A stretch of 64,000 bases of DNA from Epiperipatus broadwayi (GCA_028023455.1 JAQFVV010012435.1:1986001-2050000); one strand, 5' to 3'; shown: positions 1 through 11,920, counted from the stretch's first letter. Translations and numbers: made by a program. The notes: generated by a model from the letters alone, not told the origin.

Positions 1-258
1 TGTAACTTTACATAATAAAATTTAAATATTGCTAAAATTGTGTGTAAACAAAGATGATTTGCTAGATACTGAATGAAATTTAATGTCAGAAGAAAGAAGA
101 ATACTGTTTAAATAATATACAAAATAAAAATGGAGAACTATTTCTAACACACGCATATATATATAGATATTGTTACACTTTAATTTACAACTGCCAAACA
201 CTTGTAAATCAAAATGTAACAATTTACTATAGATAAATACTCTTCATATAATAGAGAT

Positions 259-332
259 ATATATGAGAGGTGACGTGGACTAACTGATGAGTGTTGATTC
301 AGCACGAAATGCATCTTTGGGGTCATTTGTCT
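259..332 (+). repeat. Fragment of fold-back family A
   Basis: Short relic matching the inner arm of the family A elements seen complete at 5997-6745. It carries the recognisable run 'gactaactgatgagtg' followed by 'ttcagcacgaaat'. Only one arm remains and no inverted partner is nearby. Confidence 0.5.
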
Positions 333-387
333 TTTATTGTATCTTTATTTATATGATATTAGAAGAAAATGTGGAGAATATTTACTA

Positions 388-1515
388 TACACCTGGGTCT
401 CTTTTTACGCGGACTTATTTAACACGATTTTGAAGTTATGCGATTCATGTTTTACCGGAAGTGTGTTAAATAAGTCCACGTAAAAAGAGACCCACGTGTA
501 TGAACTCCGATAATGCGCTATTACTTTAAATAATAAATTTCGCGCAATTACGTTATATTGAAAGTAATAGCACATTATTGGAATTGGACTTTCATCTTAG
601 TAATTTCAATATTTTCAGTGCTTTATAATAGTAAGATTTTATGCAATAATGAAATTAAAATCATAATGTATACACACATTAAATTTTACAAGATTATAAT
701 GTAAATTTGTTCAAACATTGTACGTGTTAATTTTGTATTTTAAATCACATTCTGTTTTTGCTTTTTAAAAAAGAATGTAATCAATTATTAATCATTTAGT
801 GTCCACAAGTTTATTTTTAAAAGGTCAGTAATAGCAGTGGGCATAATTAAATTTGACAATTAAAATCTGATTTTGAATTGTAATTAACAATTTAAAAATT
901 ACTTACTGCGACTTGAAATTAATGTGAAATTTGATTTTTAAACCGAATTGAAAATTAAAGACAAAAATAAGAATTTACTTTTTAGTTGTTAGTTTCATAA
1001 ACAATTAATAAAATCATCGTCTCAAAGATTAATTACTAATTACGTTGTCACCAGAAAACCACTGTTACAACATGAATGTGAAGTTGGCGCTAGTTGTTTG
1101 CAAACAAACGTGTTTTTCAGCAAATAGCTATAATAATTAAAACGTGTATAAAAAATTTAAATTACTGTACTGTAATAATTAAAACGTGTATAAAAAATTT
1201 AAATTACTGTACTGTAAATTATGCATAAAAATATATTATTTTGAATAAAATGAAATATTATAGTTAAAAAAAGTTTGTCTTATATCAATTTTTTTTAAAT
1301 TTGAAATTTTTTATTAGTCATATTTTATTTCCTTATATTTTTTTTGCGCGAATTTTAAAGTAATTTTATGTTGATGCTTTGCTTTTACACGAATTTTGAA
1401 AAATCACAGACCGCACCCCCCTTTTTCAATGTAAGTTACATCTATTGATGCACGATTTCGTTTGCGCGTGTTTTCTGAGGAACCTATCTATCGTGTAAAA
1501 CGAGACCCAGGTGTA
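388..1515. mobile_element. Non-autonomous TIR element, copy 1 (about 1.13 kb)
   Basis: The element starts TACACCTGGGTCTC and ends with its inverse, GAGACCCAGGTGTA. It is about 80% identical by eye to the copy at 36201-37393 along its whole length. Both copies have TA at the outer edge, which would fit a TA target-site duplication and a Tc1/mariner-like or similar DNA transposon, but the superfamily is an inference. No transposase-like reading frame is present, so it depended on a partner. Copy 1 differs from copy 2 by an extra inverted copy of its own left end (up to 500) and by an internal tandem duplication at 1131-1214. Confidence 0.75.
1131..1214. repeat. Two-unit tandem duplication (42 bp) inside TIR element copy 1
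   Basis: The 42-bp segment 1131-1172 is repeated without change at 1173-1214. The sister element at 36201-37393 has a single unit at the matching place, so the duplication arose after this copy inserted or within its lineage. Confidence 0.85.
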
Positions 1516-4421
1516 TTTATATATATGCATTTATTAAAAAAAAAAAATTTTCATCACATTTACATTATATATCCCAGATATAATTGATCTGTTTATCAAA
1601 GAAAATATACTTATAAATTTAAACAGCTGAAATAACATTTTCTATCATTTAATATTAACAAACTTACTCATTACATTTTTACTGACATTTGTTATGGAAG
1701 TTACTAGTGGTTAATGTCAAAATGTTTTCCAAATTGTGAGATCTACTTTTTTTACTTTCACCATGCACAAAACATTATCATTTCTAAATAATACTTTCTA
1801 TTTTATACTCAGCTAAATATAAAAGCTATCTTTGCTTTCATTTGATGTCTTTGTTTATTCATCTCATCTGTGTGATTTGAGACGAAATTGCAATTAAAAA
1901 AAACATTAGGCAATAGTTATTAATATAAAATTAATGGAACTTATTAAATCAAAACATTTGGTGAATATAAGATCTTGTATTGCCTTAAAATGAAAAAAAC
2001 AACAACAAATGTTTGTGGGCGAATGTAAGATTCTATAGTGAATAAAAATTTGTTTAAAAGCATTATTTTCAATGATAAGAGCTTGTTAGCTTGAGTGGGT
2101 AAGTTAGGTTTGATTACTTGCTAAAAATTAGATGCATCTATGGTAAGTAATGTTACATGTCAAGAAGATCTGAACTTACAATAGTATAATATAAAGAGAA
2201 TGGTATTTTTTAAAGGATTCTCTGTAATTTTCTGATTATAGAATGGCAAGATCATGAAGTCAATCAATATATTTTTCAGCTTGTTGAATGTGATGGTATT
2301 AAATTTACAATTGTAAGATGCATTTTCATGAATTAGCCGCATGAAGTAAATGATTGTTAATAATGAAAATAATACTTAATGCAGTATACATGTATAGATA
2401 ATGTAAGGATTGATTCACTTACATATAAGGTTAGCTTTTATTTTATAATCAACTGTGATAATGGATCATAATAAATAATACATATGTTTAAATGTTATCA
2501 TTCCATCTTAATTTTGTTTTCTAATACTGTTTGTGTTTAGTTGAGTTCATCTGTTGTATTATTATTCTTAAATATTTTAAGATGAAAGACCCAAAATATT
2601 GTAAGATATTTTATTGTTTTGTGATGAAATTCAAACACTGGAGTTTATATAACGTTTGTGATTAGCTCAAAATATGAATTTTCAATAAAAATGTGACAAG
2701 GAGATTGCAAACTCAAGTGATCATTCAAAGTCTATCAGCTGTTTGTAATAATAGACAGTTGTTGTGATTGTTAAACCTGTTCTTTGAGGAGAAAAATTAA
2801 CACATCTATGTAATATTTATGCATTTTTGTATTTATGTATATTACAAAAGAGAAGCTAGAAGTCAGATAGCATTAAAGTATTAATATGAATTCACTTAAT
2901 CAAAATAGTCTTTTTTATTTTTTTACTCATTTTTTGAAACTATGATTTATCATTCCATCTATTATGAATTGATTTGAGATATGAATCCAAGCTGAGTAAA
3001 TTTGAAAATTTTTTAAGGTTCCATTCAGACTTTAGATTTCTTTTTTAGATAATCAGTCCAGTCAATCTAACAAACCATTTACTATTGATCGCTAAATGGG
3101 TATCTAGTTAGCTGTTTTAGTTTGAGAATAAAACAAAGAAGGCATATTTGGTAATGCCTTTTTCTTTTTGTTTCTCTATAAAGAGCTATTGGAGAGGTTT
3201 TTACAGTGCAGTGGACTATTTGGCGTCTGCACAACCTATCTAGTTTCCCCAAGGAGTCAGGGAATTGAATAATATTTTAGTAAACTTTATCTAGATTTAG
3301 TGAGTTGACTGTGATCCTTATCAATCATTATTTTTACAGATGTACTGGCTTATTTTTTTTTTAAATCGTAATTTAAATAAGATTTATTACTTGAAAGAAC
3401 AGCAATCTTGTCTATTATTTAATATTTTATTAAATGTAACTTTAAATGTTTAAGTTTTTTTTTTCTTTTGTAAAAGTATTTAAGAAAGTTCAAATATTTT
3501 TATTTCTAGACGTTATGGCATTTAGAAAATCTATTTGTTAAGAGCAAAGTGAGTTTGGTGGCAGATTCTGTGGGCGTCTGTTTTCTCTCACCGCGTCCTT
3601 CATTAGTAGTATTTATAGTCTTGCATCTATTTGTCATTCAAAGCATTAACATCCCAGACTATGGAATTTATTCTAAAACTTAAAAGTCATCAAAGCAATC
3701 GAATTTTAACAGTATAACCGAGAAGCCCACAGACAGCGATTTTTATTGGTTCAAGTGAAGATGTTGCTTCAGAAATAAATAAAATGATTCCATTCAGAAT
3801 TACTGAAAGATAAAGGCTATTCTTTTATTTCAGAATTCCTTTTTATTATATTGGCCTTTTTTTTTCCTATGGAAGCTTTGAAGGATGAAATATTTGATTG
3901 TGTTTGTTTTATGGAAGACTTGTTCATACTCAATTTATTATCCTTCCACACTTCTTTGGTATTCTTTGTCTGATTAAACTTTTTAAAACTTGTTTTTACT
4001 GATGTTAGTTATAATTGAAATTGAATCCCACTTTGTTTCATTTCTGTAATTTTTTATTTCACTAAAAGTTGGTTAAATGAATAAATAGATTAATGAAAAT
4101 AATTTTAATTAAAAGTTTTTCCGTTTGTTACTTTTTATTTTTATTGTTTTTAAGAGTGTCCACTCACCTGCCATCTAATGTGAAGATGACTCTTCATTTT
4201 GCTAGAGATTACCGTGTTTGCATCTTAACAGATTAGATACGAAATAATTAACAAACTTGCTGATTTATTTCTAAACAATTAAATGAACAACATTTGCACA
4301 GAAGTTTTAGATTAAAAAACAACAAATAATTTAAATCATAATGTTTAAAGTGATCTAAAAATATCCAGTTTCTGCTAAGTGAGAGAGAAAGAGAGAAAGC
4401 GTGTGAAATTTATAGGTTTTG
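1516..4421. other. Intronic or intergenic AT-rich DNA, no gene seen
   Basis: No coding region, RNA gene or well-formed mobile element was recognised. All reading frames are short and of low-complexity composition. The segment lies upstream of the first semaphorin exon seen, so it is probably intronic. Segment 3062-3115 resembles, in inverted form, 4651-4698. Confidence 0.6.
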
Positions 4422-4530
4422 TCTTGCATTGGTGGTCGAGAGGTCAGCGCGACTGCCTTGCACTTGCAGGCGGTTGCCCGGGTTGCGGGTTCGCGTCCCG
4501 GCCGATGCTATGACACTTAAAAAAAAAAAA
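4422..4530 (+). mobile_element. tRNA-derived SINE, copy 1, with target-site duplication
   Basis: The head is tRNA-like: an acceptor-type pair GCATTGG/CCGATGC encloses an A-box-like run (tggtcgagaggtca) and a B-box-like run (gggttcgcgtcc), both needed for internal RNA polymerase III promotion. The body ends 'gctatgacactt' followed by a poly-A tail. A 12-bp direct repeat, ttataggttttg, flanks it at 4410-4421 and 4531-4542, the mark of target-primed reverse transcription. GC content is far above the surroundings. It is too decorated and repeated (copies near 14.1, 18.8, 22.7 and 40.0 kb) to be a working tRNA gene. Confidence 0.9.
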
Positions 4531-5009
4531 TTATAGGTTTTGATTTTGATCTGACAATGATGTTATTTTCACCATATTTTTTTTGTTTTGTTTTTTATCG
4601 ACATTTATTTCATCTGCGCAAATTAATCTGGGATTTTTATTATGCTGATTAAAATAGCTAGATACCCATTTACCAACCACTATTAGATGATTAGTTGAGT
4701 TAGCTAGAAGTATCTATCTATCTGGGGGGGGGGGGATTGATAGTCAAACATTTATTTGGTCAAGATTAGTACTTTTGGCATGAGCATGTTAAATAATTCT
4801 TCTACCAGCTGTACCAAAACGTTTTTCTAAGAGAAATTGCTTAATATTGTAATTAAGTGACTGTGTGTATGTAGGAGGGTGATAAATATAATTCCAATTG
4901 TTTTGCGACGAACTAATATTTTTAGTAGAATTATAAAATTACTATTTTTTTATTTTATTTTACACAATAACTAATTAAAATGTAAGTATATTGGCAATAC
5001 GTAATTTTA

Positions 5010-5315
5010 ATGTAATTAGAAAGGATTTGAAGTCAGACTTTTAAGCTTCCTACAACTATCCTTCCATCTTATACAGCCGATATACATGAGCACATACATG
5101 TGAATAAAATAAATGATCTCCAATATACGTAATACAGGTATGTGTGGGAGATGATAATCTGGACCAACTGATGAGTGCTTGTTCAGTACGAAATACGTAT
5201 ATTGGAGATCATTTATTTTATTTATTCTATGTGGTCATGGGTATCGCTTGTATAAGATGGAATGAATAGCTGTAGAGAGCTTGAAAGTCTGAGTTCAAAT
5301 CCCTTCTAATTACAT
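5010..5315. repeat. Fold-back family A, internally deleted palindromic copy
   Basis: Long inverted repeat. The left end (atgtaattagaa, then a run with 'gtcagactt') is mirrored at the right end ('aagtctgagttcaaatccc', then ttctaattacat). The arms pair for about 130 bp, leaving a short centre near 5150. It matches the outer arms of the longer copy at 5997-6745 but lacks the middle, so it is a deletion derivative. It has no coding capacity. Confidence 0.8.
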
Positions 5316-5996
5316 AATAATTAATTAGAAATTCAATTTAATAGTATGGAATGCAATAAACCAATATAATGAATTTATATATAAAAAACATTACCTAAGG
5401 AATATAAATTGTAATTATATTTTTTGTTTTAAAACAAAATCATAATGATAATAAATAAATTCTCTATTTTATTATTTCTAGCTTCCTTTTTTTTATAATT
5501 ACGAAAGTAAAATACTTCAAGTATCATGATTATGTATGTTTATTGTTTTAAAACAAATTACCTATAATCAAAGTTTGTTATTATAAAATTTGATCTTTTT
5601 TCTCTTTTAGTTTTTCCAATTGTATTTAATTTTTCAACCAGAGAAAAAGGAAAATAGTCGTCGTAATCTAATAAGGCTATTGAAAAGTTTTAGCAAAGTA
5701 CTTAAAAAAAAATCATCCAGCGTAGTTTGCTGCGAATTAATGTGTTATAATGGGTGTCTTATTAATTGACTTAAAAAGTTAAAGAAATTTGCATTTATAT
5801 ATTTTATTTTATATAATTTTTAATATGAGAAGGGGTTGTTTATTTAATTGCCGTTTTTATTATGTGTATTTAATGTTATTTAAATACACACCAGTATTTA
5901 TTTATTATTTCATTTGTACAGTTTATGACTTATGCAGTTAGAACTCGATTTTCCTAAAACTAACTCACACAAATTTGAATTAGAAGAAAAATGTTA

Positions 5997-6745
5997 TTAT
6001 AGGGAATTTGAATCCAGACTTTCAAGTTTCCTTTGTCATCTCCTTCTTTATACAACCACATAATATGAAAAATATAAAATGATCTCCAATATACTTATTT
6101 TGTGTTGAACCATCTTCATTCGTCAGTTAATCCAGAGCATCTCCCATGCACACACACACATATATAATCCATGCTCAGTTTATATTGATAGAAAATCTTC
6201 AAACTTTAAAAGACAGGCTTCAATTCTCTCCCAAATCTTCAGCCATACATAACATTGCAAATCTGATGATGGCATGTTGCAAGCCTTTGTTTGCCAATTT
6301 TGTTGTCATACCCACGTTGACCATAATTCATTCTGACTGCTCACTTATGGCCAACATGGGTATGACAACAAAATTTGGCAAACAAGGACCCCTCACTTAT
6401 GGTTGAGATGGATATGACAATAAAATTGGCAAACAAGGGCTTTGAACATACAATCATCAGATTTTCAATATTATGGCTGGCTGACAAGTTGTAGTGTAGA
6501 GGGGATTGAAGCCTGTCCATTAAAGTTTTAAGATTTGCTATTTTAATATAAACTGAGCACTGAATATTTATGTGTGTGGGAGATGATGATCTGAACCAAC
6601 TGATAAATGCTAGTTCAGCACAAAATACATATATTAGAAATCATTTATCTTTTTCACATTTATGTAGTCATGTGTATCAGTTGTATAAAGATGGAATGGA
6701 TGACAAAAGGGGAGTCTGAAAGTCTGGGTTCAAATCCCCTATAAT
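5997..6745. repeat. Fold-back family A, long palindromic copy (about 750 bp)
   Basis: Termini attatagggaatttgaa and ttcaaatcccctataat are inverted copies, and the inverted similarity runs inward for roughly 350 bp to a centre near 6360 (compare 'tttgccaattttgttgtcat' with its mirror just beyond). This is the fullest family A member here. Relatives lie at 259, 5010, 20671, 38664, 48581 and 63571. A reading frame at 6146-6406 is only a by-product of the arms. The terminal run 'gagttcaaatccc' found in the family resembles a pol III B box, but no A box was found. Confidence 0.8.
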
Positions 6746-7189
6746 TATATCTAGCTTAAAAGTATATATATATATATACTGTATATATAAATGCAGAAAG
6801 TGTGATATTCTTTATTTGTGTCAAACTATGTGAACATTTTTTGTTATATATTATGATACTTTTTTTTGGTTACTTACGTATTAGATATGCAACACATATT
6901 AGACCTGCTGCATGCAGTCCTTTTCACCATTCATATCAATCCACTGACAACTTTCTAATCTTTTTATCTGACCAAAATAACATGTACATTTGGATCTCTT
7001 CTACAAACTTAAAATGATAAATTCATCAAAGCAGGCCATGTATATATGATATTTTCGCAAGATTTACAAAGTTATTGGCAGCATAAATACATATATGAAA
7101 AGGCATAGCATGTCTAATATCTGTTGCAAGACTAACTAAATTACCAAAATACTCTAAAATATTACCAAAAAAAAACCCTAAAATATATA

Positions 7190-7967
7190 CATATGATACT
7201 TACAGTGTAATATATAAAAATATAATATGGAATATTAATTTCTAACAATGCTAAAAATATGACTTTCACAAAAAAATCGATCTTAAAAAGTAAATTTTTA
7301 ACAGTAAAAATATTGGTTTGCCGTACAAAAATATTTAAAATATGACGCCATTATGCAATTCCTAAATGTTATTTTAAATATAGACAAAACAATCATTAAA
7401 TTACAAAAAACTGTAAAATATACACATATGGTACTTATCGTGCAATATGTAACAGGAATTGTCATGATGAAACAATCAATTTGTCTGTTCTACTTTATTT
7501 TAACTGGATCAATTTTTTAGGTCCAAAATGGAGACTTCAACTAAAAATTTTTCACCCAAAATGGACATTTACTTAACACATGATTGTGCATTTTTAACAA
7601 TATTAAAAATATGACTTTGACACAAAAAATATAAAATATGATGCGGAATATAAATTTCTAACAATACTAAAAATATAAATTTCACCAAAATATTTGATCT
7701 TAAAAAATACATTTTTAATAATAGTAAAAATATTGATTCGCCATACAAAAATATGTAAAATAAGACATGCCATTATGCATTTCCCAAATGTTACTTTAAA
7801 TATGAACAAAACAATCACTAAATTACAAAAATATTATCAAAAAAAATGGAATCATTCAATTTGTCTGTTCTTTATTTTAAGTAGATCAACATTTTAGGTC
7901 CAGATTTTAATTAAAAATCCCCCCCCCCCAAAAAAAAATGGACTTTTACTTAACTCACGATTGTGCA
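7190..7967. repeat. Diverged tandem duplication (unit about 400 bp)
   Basis: Segment 7190-7591 and segment 7592-7967 share a series of matching runs in the same order: 'tttctaacaat', 'aaaatattg', 'gccattatgca', 'caaaacaatca', 'caatttgtctgttct', 'ttaggtcca' and 'gattgtgca'. The offset is roughly 380-416 bp. Many substitutions and small indels separate the two units, so the event is old. No protein function is seen. Confidence 0.7.
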
Positions 7968-8189
7968 GTATATAGCCTAAATGGATTGGATTCCCCCCCC
8001 CCCCCAATTGTAACAAATAAATGTATTTTTTAAAAACAAACAAAAAAAAAATAATAAAAAATTAAAGAAGTATAAATTAGAGCACTTTTATTAATTTTTC
8101 ATTCTGGCAGAGAAATTTTTTTGATGGCATTCACTATGCAAATGAATGCTTCATCATCTTTATGAAATCTCTACCACATAAATTTGTCC

Positions 8190-8845
8190 AAATATGAATC
8201 TAAGTGTTGCCATGATGTTCCTCACTGCTACTTATTATGCCATTTTGCTGAACTGTCTTTCATGTGTGACCTCCAGTTTCTGGATTCACGGAATTATATT
8301 TGTGGTCCACACAAAAATGATCATAACTAGCATTTCTCAATTCATCACTTTCATAAGCCTTTCAACATCCAAATATATGGTGGAATCCTCTTTCTCATAT
8401 TTTAAGACTTTGATCAGAGTTGCCCCTGTCTTATCATTAGTTCTAATGATAAAACACTTGTCTGTTTCTTTATATAAGCCATCAAATCCTTCCAACTTGA
8501 TTTTTTATTTTTGAGAAAAGCTCTCATTATTTCAGTGAATTTATTAGGGTCTCCAATTTTACATGTTGCTTATTGTAGCATGGCAGTGGTACAAACTTCC
8601 CACATATAGTTATTTCAATCAATTATGGTTTTATCTACTAAACCAAGCTCTACTTTTCCCTATTCTATAGAGCTTAATTTGTGAGCCAAACTATAAATAA
8701 AGTGTATCACCATTAGGAATGGAATTGTCAAACCTACCAACCGCATTCCCTTATGAATGCCAATTTTATTGTTCCTTTTTTGAACTTTACAACACCATTG
8801 CTTGTCGGAGGTGTGGATGTAAATGCTCATACTGTGTCCATTCAT
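8190..8845 (-). pseudogene. Merlin-type (IS1595/ISXO2-like) transposase relic
   Basis: Read on the minus strand, several frames together give blocks typical of Merlin/IS1595 DDE transposases. Near 8845-8660 is an N-terminal stretch containing 'DKQWCCKVQKRNNK' then 'GIHKGMRL', where the family has its W-C-R and basic segment. Near 8500-8330 is 'YKETDKCFIIRTNDKTGATL', matching the family's G-E-x-x-K-C-F block. Near 8310-8250 is 'VDHKYNSVNPETGGHT', the characteristic V-N-H-x-x-x-F-V-D-P-x-T-G-A-H-T region. Stop codons and frame changes break it throughout, so it is dead. Terminal inverted repeats were not identified. The plus-strand frame at 8194-8514 is its antisense shadow. Confidence 0.75.
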
Positions 8846-9093
8846 TCACATTTTTCCAGATGGCAGGATTAACAAAAAAAAAAACAATTAGGAAATTCTC
8901 AAAAGAAAATCCAAAGGAAAACTACCTATACTTACTCACTTAAAATCAAAACAACTGTAATAACTTAAACATACAAATAAAGTAAAAATCGTTGAATGAA
9001 AAGTATGAATGAAGCAAAAATGCAATTGAAATCTTGAATTAAGACTACAAATGAAGCTATTTTTAGAATGAAATCACTGATACTGTTATTTTA

Positions 9094-9194
9094 CCTTGTT
9101 ACATTGGAATCACTGTGTAATCCTCAATGGGTAAGTGTATCCAAAATTTTTGTAATCTTTTATTAATAAAGGTTACTTTGAGAGATAAAAAAAA
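9094..9194 (+). mobile_element. 3' end of a retroelement, copy 1
   Basis: About 100 bp shared with 62562-62660, with the runs 'atgggtaagtgta', 'ttttgtaatctttt' and 'taataaaggttactt' followed by an A-rich tail. AATAAA lies near the end, as in a polyadenylated retroelement 3' terminus. Nothing upstream matches the second copy, so this one is strongly 5'-truncated. The family is not identified. Confidence 0.6.
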
Positions 9195-9958
9195 GATGTC
9201 TTGATATGAGATCGGATAAAAGAAAACAGGTTTGATACAAGATTGGATAACATTGCAGGGTTTATTTAGCTTTATTTGACATGATTGCAAGGTTGCACAT
9301 TTATTACAGATGTGAAGGCATACCATGTCTTCTACATTACAGGTCTAATATGGTTACATATGGTTTTAGGTCTAATATGTAAGTACCCTTTTTTGTTTTA
9401 CTCATTAAAAAATATCCTTATATTCTGCACCTATGGTAAATGGTAAATATGTATCCATATGGAAGTCTAATATTCCATATAACAATGTGACTTAAACAAG
9501 AATGCTCATTTTGAGAATTGGCTGCATATGGAAAACATTCATTCCATCTTATGTATAAATTAATACAGTATATATGTTGATTTTAGAAAATTTCTAATAT
9601 GGTTTTAAATTTTTTTAATGGAATATTTTAATGCTATATTTTTAAAAATTGAGGATTTTGATGTTGGCTTATAATAAATTGTAACGACTTGACTTTTTTC
9701 GTCATCTTTAAAATTTTTTTATTAAGTGATGATATGTAAAAACTTTCTAATCTTTGTTATTTTTTCATGTTTCTGGGTTGGACTAAATGGTAATTTTTAG
9801 TAATTTTGTTTAATGGATTGTTATACATTTAATGTTATCTGATGATATTACTCAAGGAAATATTACAAATTTTCTTGTTTTATATATATTAAAATTTTAT
9901 TTTTGATTTTCATTCCATTCATAAATCTCACTGTTTTTTTTTTTTTTAAAATATTCAG

Positions 9959-10047
9959 AGCCTAACTTTGTTAGTTCGTTTGCTTACCAAGATTATGTGT
10001 ACATATTTCTAAGAGAAATTGCAGTTGAATACATTAACTGCGGAAAG
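9959..10047 (+). CDS. Semaphorin (class 1-like), sema-domain exon a
   Basis: Semaphorins are guidance ligands or receptors whose seven-bladed sema domain binds plexins. This 89-bp exon starts in phase 1 after a pyrimidine tract and AG (acceptor ending 9958) and ends with AAG at a gtaaga donor (10048). It encodes PNFVSSFAYQDYVYIF then LREIAVEYINCGK. The E/K-P-N-F-V-S-S-F start, V-Y-x-F-x-R-E-x-A-V-E-Y core and N-C-G-K end are the conserved middle of the sema domain. The first codon is split with an exon not in the window; GAG (Glu) would fit the family. It joins in phase 0 to the exon at 43539-43680, giving ...NCGK then [11 protein letters not shown]..., exactly the family order. The F-L where most members have F-F is a mild difference. 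Class 1 is favoured over class 2 or 5 by motif wording only. Confidence 0.93.
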
Positions 10048-11354
10048 GTAAGAAATTAATTTTATTTTAATACTAGAACATATACACATATGCATAAACA
10101 TATATGTATACTGTATTTGAATTTTTGATATGCTTAGGGTATATTTGTGCTTGTGTGCACATAGTAATATAAATGCATGTCTTTCATTATAGATGTATTG
10201 TGCGTATAAAGATCTAAATGAGATACATGTATATGCGTATGTATATGTGTTTTTGTATATGTAGATTTCGGTGACGTGCATATATTAATTCATATTGATA
10301 TATTTAGATTATTGAGATGTGTATATATATATATATTAATGTGGGTTTTTATGAGTATATATGTATGTAATTTTGTGTATTTATATTTACGTACACACAC
10401 ACATATATATATATAATTTTATTTTTAAAATGAATGTGTAGATAGATATACAGAAATGTATGGATAGGCTAATGCTTCTATGTTTTGATTTTATATATCC
10501 ATTTTTACATTTTGGTTTATTCATTAAAAAATATTTCGATATTACGTATTAATATATTATACTTCATAATTAATTCATGATTCGTTTTTATTGTTGTTTT
10601 GAACAATAATTTTGCATATATATTTAGTATAATATTATTGTTTTATCTTTTTTTCTCTAGAGAACTATTTTAATAGTAGAAAAGTAAAATGTATAAATAC
10701 ATTTCAAGATATATTTAAACTTTATATATATATATAGTTACATCATTTATTGACGAGACTCATAGTACAGGGGTAACATTTCTACCTGTCTAATTTAGGC
10801 CCAATAAAGTTGAAATGACTTCATTTCAGTAGTCTTCAGATTTATTTTTACCTAGCCCATCCTTAACTAATCTAACTAATCATTTAAGTTCCAGTTGATG
10901 GATCTATAAAAAGTGAATGTTTGAGTAGACTGTAACACATAGTATCCATTAAATCCACACAATTTTAATAAAAGACCCATTGTAATGAGTGACATCAAAA
11001 CATTCACTATAATGGAAGTTGCATAGATTTAAACACGAATTTAAAAATGAAGCATTTCACAACATTTTTTACACACGGAGAAATTCCTATCTTTAACCAT
11101 GCTTTGAGATGATTTTAAGGGGAATTTTCTAATTTACATCACAATTGCAGTTGCTATGGGCATAAACACATTCGAAGAAAATCAATGCTATTATCTGCAC
11201 AACTAATTTCACTTGAATTTTATTCATCTTACATCAAATAGACATTTATGATTTTCATCATCAACAATTTTTATCACAAAAAGAAGAAAAAAGGAAAAAA
11301 AAGTATATTTTACTTGGTCAAATTCACATTCATGTGCACCTTATGTAACCATAG
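10048..11354. other. Intronic DNA, nothing recognised
   Basis: AT-rich with short TA and CA runs (for example 10322-10340 and 10393-10415). No coding or repeat family was identified. Confidence 0.55.
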
Positions 11355-11475
11355 TAACAATCAACCCTTAAGCTTTCAACAATCTCAATCTATAGTCGAG
11401 GCAACATCCTTTAACAGTAAATGAGGTTGCCTTGACTATAAATTGAGATTGTTGATCGCTTAAGGGTTGATTGTT
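11355..11475. repeat. Small fold-back element (about 120 bp)
   Basis: Inverted arms of about 50 bp: 'taacaatcaacccttaagc' at the left is mirrored by 'gcttaagggttgattgtta' at the right, and 'caatctcaatctatagtc' by 'gactataaattgagattg'. The loop is about 20 bp (centre near 11420). Looks like a MITE; superfamily unknown. Confidence 0.8.
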
Positions 11476-11746
11476 ATTATTTACATTTATAACCCTATTA
11501 AAGTCTTGAGTAATCTTTGTAAATATGTATGTAAGTTCATTTCAAATTATTACTTCAGTATGTTATCATAACTGCTTTATTTCATTTTTTTATTAATTAT
11601 TCTTACTGTTTTAATAACTAATTTTTAATTTACATTGTTCCATAGGGATTTATGCATACATGGTAAAAACTTCTTTACTATATATATATATATAACATAG
11701 GGAGCATGCTAATAGCTCTAACAAGCTTTTTATCGATACGTGTCAC

Positions 11747-11920
11747 AAGAGAAAGCATTTAAAAATCTCTATATAGAAATATCCCTATTCCCAAACCAGT
11801 TAGCCAACAGCTCGAAAACAATTTGAGGATAGGGATATGCCTCACTGAGTGAGTCAACAGCTTGAAACCTGTTTGAGGATAGGGATAATTCTAGATAGAG
11901 ATTTTTAAATGCTTTCTCTT
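11747..11920. repeat. Fold-back element (about 175 bp)
   Basis: Outer arms 'aagagaaagcatttaaaaat' and 'atttttaaatgctttctctt' are perfect inverses, followed inward by 'atatccctat' and 'atagggata'. A second short direct repeat ('caatttgaggatagggat' / 'ctgtttgaggatagggat') lies in the centre. The word 'aacaagcttt' just outside is also present in the fold-back at 38039-38266, so a distant link is possible. Confidence 0.75.

Noticed and set aside
4422-4530. tRNA gene
   Set aside because: tRNA-like head, but with poly-A tail, flanking duplication and several dispersed copies; it is a SINE.
6146-6406. 86-codon plus-strand frame
   Set aside because: Lies in the arms of the fold-back family A palindrome; composition follows the repeat.
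8194-8514. 106-codon plus-strand frame that looks membrane-like
   Set aside because: It is the antisense of the Merlin transposase relic, whose minus-strand motifs explain the open frame.
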